5,204 bases of DNA from JAAYAY01 sp964429355 (GTDB lineage: Bacteria; Planctomycetota; Planctomycetia; Pirellulales; Thermoguttaceae), in NCBI GenBank assembly GCA_964429355.1, contig CAYSCH010000528.1:1-5204 (forward strand). Direction: 5' to 3'. Within the stretch, counting starts at the first letter, position 1; each line of letters opens with the position of its first letter. A program made the position numbers and the translations under genes. The notes under the pieces were generated by a model, which ran no database searches, had not been told where the DNA came from, and saw only the letters and a program-made list of their open reading frames with translations. This document shows positions 1 to 5,204 of this stretch, one piece after another.

Positions 1-894
1 TCCGGCTGAGTACTCCTTGCCCACGTGGTCCCAGCGCAGTTCGATCGATTCGCCCGGCCGCAGGGTCAGGTCCATCGAGTGCTTGGTGTTGCTGCCAAGA
101 TCGCCTTTCCGCTCCCCTTCGTAGCTGTAGAGCGAGGCGGAGAACTCGTCGGTTGCGCGGTCCTCTCGCTGACCGATTCCGTAGCTGTGCGTCCGTTTGA
201 TCAGGTCGTGGTCGCGAACGACCTCCGTGCAGGATGCGATCGTCTTGTTGTCGCGCTCCAGGCAGATCACGTGCTCGTCGCTGTCGAGCAGGTGGTAGTC
301 GCCGTCGTAGAAGACCTCGCAGACGACGTGCCCGACCGGGTAGCCGCGTCGCGGCACGAGCCCGGCGGCTTTCCAGAGATCGTTGATCAGATGGGCCTCG
401 TTTCCGCAGAGGGTATAGCCGTAGACGTTGAGCACCTTGAGCACGTCGTTACACTCGCTGTCCCAGGTGCAGGCATGAAACCGATGCCGGCGGGAAAACT
501 CCCAAATCGCCCGGGCACGATCGGCTTCGCTCGTGTAGCCGCCGGTCGCCTCGGCCACGACTTCCTCCAGGGTCCGCCAGTTCCGCCGCCCGTTGACGGC
601 GATCCGCGGATTGAGCACGTTGGTCTGGCCGGTGTTTTCGATCAGCACCGAGCGGTTCGGTTGCCAGCCCTGCACGAAGGCTCCGTAACCGATCGGGTCG
701 CGGGTCATTGTGCCGTCGACGGTGCCGTGGAACCGGATTTCGTAGGTGTGCCAACCTGCCCGCACCACTTCCTGGTACTGGCACGGTTTGTCGTCGGCGC
801 GATCGTCATAGGGCTTTTTGGGTTCGCCGATGACGGCGCCCAGGGCGTGGGCTGCAGCAAGCCACGCCAGGCCGTATGCGACAACGTACTTCAT
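1..894 (-). CDS. Secreted transglutaminase-like (papain-fold) protein, 3' end outside the window
   Basis: The frame is open for all 298 codons from the ATG at 894 to the left edge, with no stop in the window. A hydrophobic N-terminus (about 3-22) suggests a signal peptide or anchor. A transglutaminase-core domain lies at about 105-210: GYTLCGNEAHLINDLWKAAG carries the nucleophile Cys163, GHVVCEVFYDG carries His189, and YHLLDSD carries Asp204, which completes the triad in the usual order and spacing. Such proteins act as proteases, peptide amidases or cross-linking enzymes; which one cannot be told here. Seven cysteines lie between residues 38 and 222, consistent with an extracytoplasmic, possibly disulfide-bonded protein. 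The last visible part (about 270-290, SMDLTLRPGESIELRWDH) looks like the start of a beta-rich domain that continues outside. The start overlaps the TGA of the out-of-frame tail as ATGA, suggesting cotranscription with the hydrolase. The ribosome binding site is weak (GAGA, 7 bases before ATG). Confidence 0.87.
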   Translation of the reverse strand, partial: MKYVVAYGLAWLAAAHALGAVIGEPKKPYDDRADDKPCQYQEVVRAGWHTYEIRFHGTVDGTMTRDPIGYGAFVQGWQPNRSVLIENTGQTNVLNPRIAVNGRRNWRTLEEVVAEATGGYTSEADRARAIWEFSRRHRFHACTWDSECNDVLKVLNVYGYTLCGNEAHLINDLWKAAGLVPRRGYPVGHVVCEVFYDGDYHLLDSDEHVICLERDNKTIASCTEVVRDHDLIKRTHSYGIGQREDRATDEFSASLYSYEGERKGDLGSNTKHSMDLTLRPGESIELRWDHVGKEYSAG

Positions 895-1058
895 GACCGA
901 ATCTCTATGACGTGTAGGTTGCTCGCAGGATCCCCAATTCGCACACCGAGAACACGCAGTTCCGAAGGGTCGAAATCGGGTTGGAGAAGTTCGGCGAGGT
1001 CAATCTTCAATTTCGTTGCGAAAGTGTCCTCAAACTCTCGTAAATCACTCCGTCTCCG
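891..1058 (-). other. Out-of-frame coding-like tail, candidate frameshifted C-terminus of the hydrolase
   Basis: The frame one base back from the hydrolase frame is open from 1058 to a TGA at 893-891. It reads TFATKLKIDLAELLQPDFDP, then SELRVLGVRIGDPASNLHVI and EIRS. The core DFDPSELRVLGVRIGDP resembles the last strands of carbohydrate-binding-like beta-sandwich domains, where a 'fDps.lravGVri' pattern is common. The TGA overlaps the next start as ATGA, a typical coupling arrangement. The other two frames are closed across the tail. Restoring one base between 1058 and 1007 would give a hydrolase of about 457 residues. Alternatively it could be a separate 39-residue product from a TTG at 1010, which I find less likely. 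No canonical -1 slippery heptamer is visible, so programmed frameshifting is not favoured. Confidence 0.5.
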
Positions 1059-2263
1059 TCACAGGCGTGCCATAGCTGGTCGCTCTGCTCGTGGGTATCG
1101 TAGGTCCAATAGAGCCATCCGGCAAAGCCGTTCTGCGCGAACAACTCGGCCAGCGTGCCCATCCAGGCGGCGGCGGGCTGGACTGTCGGAAAAGGGTGTT
1201 TGAAGGCACCGAATTCCCCAACGATCATCGGTTTGCCGAGTTCGGCAGCCAGGCGTCGAACCTTGTCGAACTCCACGGAATCGAGATCCCGTTGCCAGGC
1301 GCCGGCGTCGCCTGAGTAGAAGTGCAGGTCGAGGAAGTCGGCCTTCGACTTCAGGATCGCCAACGGCCGGAACGGGATTCGATTTTGCCAGGCAGCCTGC
1401 TTGACGCCAAAGTCGCCCGGCCCGCTCCGATCCACCGCGGCGTAGGTGAATACACTGGCGCTCACGAGCGAGCGAGGATGGACCTCGCGAACGGCATCGA
1501 CCATCCGGTTGATGAAATGGATCGCTCCGTCGTCGGCCAACGCCTGGCGCTGATCGGGAAGCGCGTAGATCTTGCCATTGGCCGCTCTCACCGAGCCCGA
1601 CGTTAAGGTAAACGGCGGGCCGCCGTGGAAGCAGAACTCGTTCTGAAGGTCGTAGGAGAAGATGGCTCCCAGGCACGTTGGCCGAGCCGCGTGAAGTCCC
1701 CGGATGAGGTCCTGGAGGAATCGAGCCTTGGCTTCGATGTGACCGGCCGCAAGGTAGGCCGCGTTCGGCTCGTCGAGCACCGCGTCGTGCCCGAGCGAGT
1801 CGCCGTAAGGCGCCACCGGCGGGAACGACTCCGTACACAACATGACCGCGATCTGATGGTCTCGCGCCCGATCGAGAAAATCGGCCACGTTGGCAACATA
1901 GGCTGCCGATAACCCCGCCTGGCCCGATCGAGCGATCGTGCCGGGAACGGATGCGTTGGCATTGAGAAACACGCGAACGACGTTGAACCCGTCGCGATGC
2001 CAGCGCTGGAGGACCTTTTCCAGCGTCTGCGGATCGTAATGCTCTGGATCGAAGGTATTGTGACTTCGTCCGGCGAAGAGGCGGATGTAATTGAAGCCCC
2101 GCGGCGAGAACGGCTCGTCCGCCAGGCGCTGGACGAAAATTCCCCGCTGGATCGCAACGGCCGATTCCGGAATCGGCGGCAATTCGGCGGCGCTCAGGGG
2201 CAGGTCAGGGCCGGTTGCGGCAATCGCTGCCAGGAAGATGCCTATGGAAAGTATGTACCTCAT
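1007..2263 (-). CDS. Secreted GH5-like (clan GH-A) glycoside hydrolase, probably with a frameshifted 3' end
   Basis: 418 residues. A signal peptide occupies about 1-26 (MRYILSIGIFLAAIA core, likely cut after SAA). The rest is a TIM barrel of the GH-A clan: RGFNYIRL (55-62), DGFNVVRVFLN with the conserved strand arginine Arg97, the acid/base Glu209 in YDLQNEF, His314 and Tyr316 in LHFYSG, the nucleophile Glu350 in MIVGEFG, and Trp383/Trp386 of the last strand, in GWLYWTYD. Both catalytic glutamates are present, so an active retaining beta-glycosidase (cellulase or mannanase type) is likely; the exact substrate cannot be read. The ATG at 2263 is chosen because the signal peptide starts there; the frame is open for 205 more codons upstream, but that stretch is antisense-like and overlaps the previous gene. 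The protein ends at a stop at 1007-1009, after which coding character continues in another frame. It is exported to the periplasm or beyond. Confidence 0.88.
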   Translation of the reverse strand: MRYILSIGIFLAAIAATGPDLPLSAAELPPIPESAVAIQRGIFVQRLADEPFSPRGFNYIRLFAGRSHNTFDPEHYDPQTLEKVLQRWHRDGFNVVRVFLNANASVPGTIARSGQAGLSAAYVANVADFLDRARDHQIAVMLCTESFPPVAPYGDSLGHDAVLDEPNAAYLAAGHIEAKARFLQDLIRGLHAARPTCLGAIFSYDLQNEFCFHGGPPFTLTSGSVRAANGKIYALPDQRQALADDGAIHFINRMVDAVREVHPRSLVSASVFTYAAVDRSGPGDFGVKQAAWQNRIPFRPLAILKSKADFLDLHFYSGDAGAWQRDLDSVEFDKVRRLAAELGKPMIVGEFGAFKHPFPTVQPAAAWMGTLAELFAQNGFAGWLYWTYDTHEQSDQLWHACDGDGVIYESLRTLSQRN

Positions 2264-2269
2264 GCCCGT

Positions 2270-2338
2270 GATCCCCGACTCTCCAAAGGCGAGTTGTATC
2301 CCTTTGACCCGAGCGTAGCAGAGTCGCCTGCGGGGATC
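2270..2338. repeat. Interrupted inverted repeat in the gap before the hydrolase gene
   Basis: GATCCCCGACTC at 2270-2281 is the reverse complement of GAGTC (2321-2325) plus GGGGATC (2332-2338), with six unpaired bases (GCCTGC) in the second arm. All 12 positions pair, with a loop of 39 bases. One arm overlaps the candidate -35 box, the other lies just before the hydrolase start codon. In a transcript reading through from the exporter genes it could fold and cover the ribosome binding region. In a transcript from the local promoter only one arm would be present. There is no following run of T, so it is not a standard intrinsic terminator. Confidence 0.45.
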
Positions 2339-2340
2339 AA
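2312..2340 (-). promoter_or_regulatory. Candidate sigma-70-like promoter for the hydrolase gene
   Basis: On the minus strand TTGATC (2340-2335) and TACGCT (2317-2312) are separated by exactly 17 bases. TGC directly precedes the second box, giving an extended -10 element. Transcription would start near 2305, leaving a leader of about 40 bases before the ATG at 2263. The match is 4 of 6 for the -35 box and 3 of 6 for the -10 box, the latter including the key T, A and final T. It sits in the only clear gap of the right-hand gene run, so it may separate the hydrolase pair from the exporter cassette. Promoter calls by eye are weak. Confidence 0.4.
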
Positions 2341-2358
2341 TCGTTGGCATTTCGCTGT

Positions 2359-3906
2359 TCAGGCAAAGACCTCGATTCCCTTGGGGGCGGGATCGGGGAA
2401 CGGGGCATCGCAGAAGGCGCACGCCCCGCGATCCTGCGGCGCCGCCGCATGGCACCGGCCGCACTCCTGCCGAACGGGCCAGCGGCGATGGCAAAGGTAG
2501 GCCAGGTAGCCGGGCAGCCCGAAGAAGAAGACGAACGCGGCCCAGGTCTTTCGATAGGGCAGTCCGTATTTTTTCTGTCGTCGAATCGTGGCCCAGCCCA
2601 ATACAACGCCCAGAACCAGGATACCCGTGATCGCAGGCCAGGCGATCCGTAGAGTCGAACATAAGGTCTCCCAGTAGCCAATCTCCGGATGCTGTTCCTG
2701 CCCCATCTCGGGCACGCCCAGAATGGCAAGCATCGGCAAGAACACGCCCGGCACCGGAATCATGCCCGCGAACAACAGCGTTTCGGAGCCGGTCACGTGT
2801 TGTGGCGCGCTCTGGTTCAGCGCGACTTCCTTTCGATCCAGCACCTTCCCTGCCTGATCGGCCCATGTTATGGTGCACGTCTCCTTGCCGGTCGCCGAAT
2901 CGAACTGAATCTCGGCATACATCGCGCGTTCGTCCGCCGTGGCGTAGAACGTGAACTGCCGCTTGCGCAGCGACTGCGGAATCACGTACGCTGCAAGCGT
3001 TTCGCCTGCACGTGAAAGAACAAGGGTTCTCTTGGGAAGACGCACTGCCAACAATCCCACTTTGCCCGGTGCAGTTCCGTCCGCCTTGGCGGTCTGGAAC
3101 TGTGCCATTGCGATCAACTGAGGATCTTCAAACAGCACGTCGACCGTTTTCTCGACGAGATTCACCTTTCGGATCTTGCCCAGGGAGCGAACACACACAA
3201 TCTCCCCGGGAAAGTCCGTCTCGTAGTTCATGTCGATGGATTGCATCAATCTGGGGGTCCAACTCTTCGAGATTATGGAGTCGCTTCCGGAAAGATAGTG
3301 TCCGGCCGGGACCGGGAACCACTCGTCTTCCGAGGGTACGTCTTCCGTCCACCCGTTGGTCCCCAGGTAGCCGAGGCAACCATTTCTGACCTGCTCATAG
3401 CCTACGAAGTAACCGGCTCCGTCCTCCTCTCCGTTGTTAACAAAGTACCACAGCAACGGAGGTTGTCCTGTCATCCTGAAACTCTCGATGCGTCCAGCCC
3501 AATCGCGGCCTATCCAGCCCGCTTGCGTTCCACTACCGAGGCCGAGTTGGGCTCCGTTGATCGTATCCTTTGGGTTCTCCGGTTCGATCGGTTCTCCGTC
3601 GAGACCAGAGTAGGCAGGATCGGAGCTCCTCGGGTGTACCGCGATGACAGGCGTGCCGTCGGCAAACACAGCGAGACTTCGGTGAGGAGCAACAAAGGAC
3701 GGAAAGAAGGTGTTGCTGACAAAACCGGCAGACATGGCAGCGAACATCGCCCAGATCACGGCCAGGCCAACGGCCAGCACCAACGCCAGGGCAAGAGGAT
3801 GGCCAATCCTCTCGGAGCGGATCCCGAAACGATTGCCGGGTTTGTCGTCTTCCGGCCGTGGGAGATCTTCTTCGTGGCTTTGGGACAGTCTTGGGTTCTT
3901 CGACAT
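2359..3906 (-). CDS. Membrane protein with large extracytoplasmic domain and C-terminal zinc ribbon, ABC-exporter associated
   Basis: 515 residues, function not established. Layout: a charged, hydrophilic N-terminus (1-35); one helix (about 37-63); a long soluble region (about 64-375) rich in short hydrophobic strands and Gly/Asp turns, probably outside the cytoplasm and perhaps beta-propeller-like; three more helices (about 376-398, 420-440, 454-473); then a zinc ribbon with Cys482-x2-Cys485 and Cys496-x2-Cys499. Strand-like repeats such as FADGTPVIAV and the segment SGLDGEPI are visible near 81-106. The end GYLAYLCHRRWP, then ECGRC, then GIEVF fits a planctomycete pattern I recognise from memory, not from a search. 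The ATG at 3906 is preferred over an in-frame TTG at 3918, which overlaps the previous stop region; its ribosome binding site is weak. It follows the permease by 12 bases, so it is probably a third subunit or accessory factor of the exporter. The soluble region has no catalytic motif I recognise. Confidence 0.85.
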   Translation of the reverse strand: MSKNPRLSQSHEEDLPRPEDDKPGNRFGIRSERIGHPLALALVLAVGLAVIWAMFAAMSAGFVSNTFFPSFVAPHRSLAVFADGTPVIAVHPRSSDPAYSGLDGEPIEPENPKDTINGAQLGLGSGTQAGWIGRDWAGRIESFRMTGQPPLLWYFVNNGEEDGAGYFVGYEQVRNGCLGYLGTNGWTEDVPSEDEWFPVPAGHYLSGSDSIISKSWTPRLMQSIDMNYETDFPGEIVCVRSLGKIRKVNLVEKTVDVLFEDPQLIAMAQFQTAKADGTAPGKVGLLAVRLPKRTLVLSRAGETLAAYVIPQSLRKRQFTFYATADERAMYAEIQFDSATGKETCTITWADQAGKVLDRKEVALNQSAPQHVTGSETLLFAGMIPVPGVFLPMLAILGVPEMGQEQHPEIGYWETLCSTLRIAWPAITGILVLGVVLGWATIRRQKKYGLPYRKTWAAFVFFFGLPGYLAYLCHRRWPVRQECGRCHAAAPQDRGACAFCDAPFPDPAPKGIEVFA

Positions 3907-3918
3907 GGTAAGATCCAA

Positions 3919-4623
3919 TCAGGCAAAGTCGCGGGTTTTCCCTGCCCAGAGAATGCTGGTGACGAGCAGGGTGGTCACGGCCACGAGCGTCATACCCCCA
4001 ATGAACCACCACCAAGGGATGGGGGCCGCGAGAAGGAACAGCGGCACGGCAATCGCAGCCAAGGGAACAAGTCGCGAGCCGAGCCAGCGTGCCTGGCGGA
4101 CTCCACAGAGAAACGCCGCCAGATAGGCGATCGGCATCGACGCCCAGATCTTCCACGTTGTGAACGTCGTCGACCACTCGAAGGGACTGGGATGGGTTCC
4201 GGGCGTGGCTGCCCAGAATCCCAGGACGAGTACCGGCATAGCGCCAATCAGCCAGTACAGCCCCACGCCGACCATCGTCTTGGTCAGAAACACGGTGCGA
4301 CGCGCCAAGGGACGGTGCAGCAAGAAACAATACGTGCCGCCTCGGCTCTCCCCCAACGATTGCCGGAACGCAAGTGCCACCACCAGAACAAACGAGATCA
4401 TCCAGTAGTGAGTGTTGAAATTCCCTTGGACAAAGGGAAACTGGCGGTCGCTCCAGTAGCCAGTCATTTCGCCCATGAGTGTGTAGAATCCGGGAAGCAG
4501 TCCGAATCCCCTCGCCACGGTGGGGCTGACGATCATTCCCACCACATACGCATACGCCGCCAGCCCGATCACCACGATCCAGGCGATCTCACGCAGCTCC
4601 TTGATGGCCAATGCTCTGATCAT
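3919..4623 (-). CDS. ABC-2 type transporter permease, six predicted membrane helices
   Basis: Integral membrane subunit, 234 residues, expected to form the export channel with the upstream ATPase. By hydrophobicity I place helices at about residues 14-34, 74-88, 116-138, 160-176, 184-201 and 204-226, the six-helix layout of ABC-2 permeases. The N-terminal stretch MIRALAIKELREIAW is the amphipathic entry segment common in this family. The region after helix 2 (SLGESRGGTYCFLLHRPLARR) matches the usual cytoplasmic coupling loop, where a 'Rxxg...lL.rPlsr' pattern is common. The ATG at 4623 was chosen because GGAGAGGAG lies just upstream; an in-frame TTG at 4641 would have no such site and would lengthen the overlap with the ATPase gene. 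The start lies inside the ATPase gene (35-base overlap). The next gene begins 12 bases after the stop. Sequence alone does not give the substrate. Confidence 0.88.
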   Translation of the reverse strand: MIRALAIKELREIAWIVVIGLAAYAYVVGMIVSPTVARGFGLLPGFYTLMGEMTGYWSDRQFPFVQGNFNTHYWMISFVLVVALAFRQSLGESRGGTYCFLLHRPLARRTVFLTKTMVGVGLYWLIGAMPVLVLGFWAATPGTHPSPFEWSTTFTTWKIWASMPIAYLAAFLCGVRQARWLGSRLVPLAAIAVPLFLLAAPIPWWWFIGGMTLVAVTTLLVTSILWAGKTRDFA

Positions 4624-5204
4624 CGGTCTCCTCTCCGGCAAAAATGGGGAGCCGCCGCCGCGGCCCCCGCGTGTACTCGATAAACGCCTCTTCCAGGTTC
4701 AAGTCGACCAGTTCGATCGATCTGGGCTCGAGCGATTCGGCCAGTCGCTGGTGCTCCTGGTTGTAGTCGACCACGACCAGTTCCAGATCGGTCCCCACCG
4801 CCCGGCTACTCACCAGGCCGTTGCAGGCTGGGAACTCGGGCGGCTCTGCCGCGAATCCCAGCACGACCTTGCGGACGGCCTGCTTGAAATGCTCGGTCGG
4901 GCAGTCCACTCGCAACACGCCGTCGACGAGAATCCCGATCCGGTCGGCCACCCGTTCCACGTCGCTGAGAATATGTGAGCTGAACAGGATCGTCCGCCCC
5001 TGACGCTGGATGATCTGGATCAGCGATTCGAGGAAGTCGCGCCGGACGACCGTGTCGAGGCCGATCGTCGGATCGTCGAGAATCAGCACTTCCGGGTCGG
5101 ACGCAACGGCCAGGGCCAGCGAAACCTGAGCTCGCTGCCCGTTGGACAATCGGCGAATCTTCTGCCGGGGCGAAAGTTCGAAGTGGTCGAGGATCTGGTC
5201 GAGG
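4589..5204 (-). CDS. ABC-2 type exporter ATP-binding subunit, 5' end outside the window
   Basis: Cytoplasmic ATPase that powers a membrane exporter together with the permease encoded just downstream. The 204 visible residues contain the ABC signature LSNGQ (visible residues 19-23), the Walker B strand and D-loop VLILDDPTIGLD (39-50) and the switch histidine in TILFSSH (71-77). An accessory C-terminal segment follows, closing with the NLEEAFIEYTRG helix typical of ABC-2 exporter ATPases. The frame is open to the right edge. The TTG at 5149 encodes the Leu of the signature and is not a start. Family members usually have about 300 residues, so roughly 100, including Walker A and the Q-loop, should lie outside. 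The residue after the Walker B aspartate is Asp rather than the usual catalytic Glu. The stop lies 35 bases inside the next gene, pointing to translational coupling. The family is certain; the substrate is unknown. Confidence 0.95.
   Translation of the reverse strand, partial: LDQILDHFELSPRQKIRRLSNGQRAQVSLALAVASDPEVLILDDPTIGLDTVVRRDFLESLIQIIQRQGRTILFSSHILSDVERVADRIGILVDGVLRVDCPTEHFKQAVRKVVLGFAAEPPEFPACNGLVSSRAVGTDLELVVVDYNQEHQRLAESLEPRSIELVDLNLEEAFIEYTRGPRRRLPIFAGEETDDQSIGHQGAA
4628..4636 (-). promoter_or_regulatory. Ribosome binding site deciding the permease start
   Basis: GGAGAGGAG on the minus strand, 4 bases before the ATG at 4623. It is the strongest Shine-Dalgarno-like sequence in the window. 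It lies inside the coding sequence of the ATPase gene, so a ribosome finishing the ATPase would pass it, consistent with coupled synthesis of the two subunits. It argues against the upstream TTG at 4641 as the start. Confidence 0.7.

Noticed and set aside
891..1010. A separate 39-residue gene starting at the TTG at 1010.
   Set aside because: It has no ribosome binding site, and the peptide looks like the end of a domain and not a complete protein; a frameshifted C-terminus explains it better.
1007..1030. Programmed -1 ribosomal frameshifting at the hydrolase end.
   Set aside because: No heptamer of the X XXY YYZ type lies in the zero frame before the stop, and no clear downstream stem was found by eye.
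25..1203. Plus-strand open frame of 392 codons.
   Set aside because: It lies opposite the transglutaminase-like gene, whose catalytic motifs are unmistakable, and its own translation has no recognisable domain and crosses the hydrolase end. It is a shadow of biased codon use.
2264..2878. Extension of the hydrolase frame upstream of 2263, adding 205 residues.
   Set aside because: The extension overlaps the zinc-ribbon gene and looks like shadow translation rich in Arg and Gly; a standard signal peptide begins at the ATG at 2263.
3533..4330. Minus-strand open frame of 265 codons overlapping the permease and zinc-ribbon genes.
   Set aside because: It is in a different frame from both real genes and shows no domain or membrane pattern.
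4624..4641. TTG start for the permease at 4641.
   Set aside because: It has no ribosome binding site of its own, while the ATG at 4623 has a strong one.
3241..4683. Plus-strand open frame of 480 codons.
   Set aside because: It is antisense to the permease and zinc-ribbon genes; its translation is low-complexity, rich in Arg, His, Gln and Gly, with no helices or motifs.

Overview
The window reads as one block of five consecutive genes, all on the minus strand, from the right edge to the left edge. Two are cut by the window: the first loses its start on the right and the last loses its end on the left. Base composition is moderately GC-rich and gene spacing is tight. The organism is most likely a member of the Planctomycetota. 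This is an inference from the style of the large membrane protein with a C-terminal zinc ribbon ending in a 'Gly-Ile-Glu-Val-Phe' tail, which I associate with planctomycete ABC-exporter loci, and from its placement beside secreted TIM-barrel and transglutaminase-like proteins. No rRNA or other phylogenetic marker is present, so this stays tentative.

Right part (5204 to 2359, minus): an ABC-2 type export cassette. It holds an ATP-binding subunit (N-terminal part, with Walker A, outside the window), a six-helix permease whose start overlaps the ATPase end by 35 bases, and, 12 bases further on, a 515-residue membrane protein. That protein has one N-terminal helix, a large probably extracytoplasmic domain, three more helices and a four-cysteine zinc ribbon. 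The overlap and short spacing suggest one transcript and one membrane complex. The exported substrate cannot be read from the sequence.

Left part (2263 to 1, minus): after a 95-base gap with a candidate promoter and an inverted repeat comes a secreted GH5-like (clan GH-A) glycoside hydrolase, with both catalytic glutamates in place. Next is a secreted transglutaminase-like (papain-fold) protein with a clear Cys-His-Asp triad. Its reading frame is fully open to the left edge with no stop codon in the window, so a search for stop-terminated ORFs misses it.

Between these two genes the 112 bases are not empty. A different frame encodes a coding-like peptide that ends in an ATGA overlap with the transglutaminase-like gene. 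The simplest reading is that the hydrolase gene carries a -1 type frameshift near its 3' end (real mutation or sequence error) and once continued to base 891. No insertion sequence, CRISPR array, tRNA, rRNA or convincing intrinsic terminator was seen.
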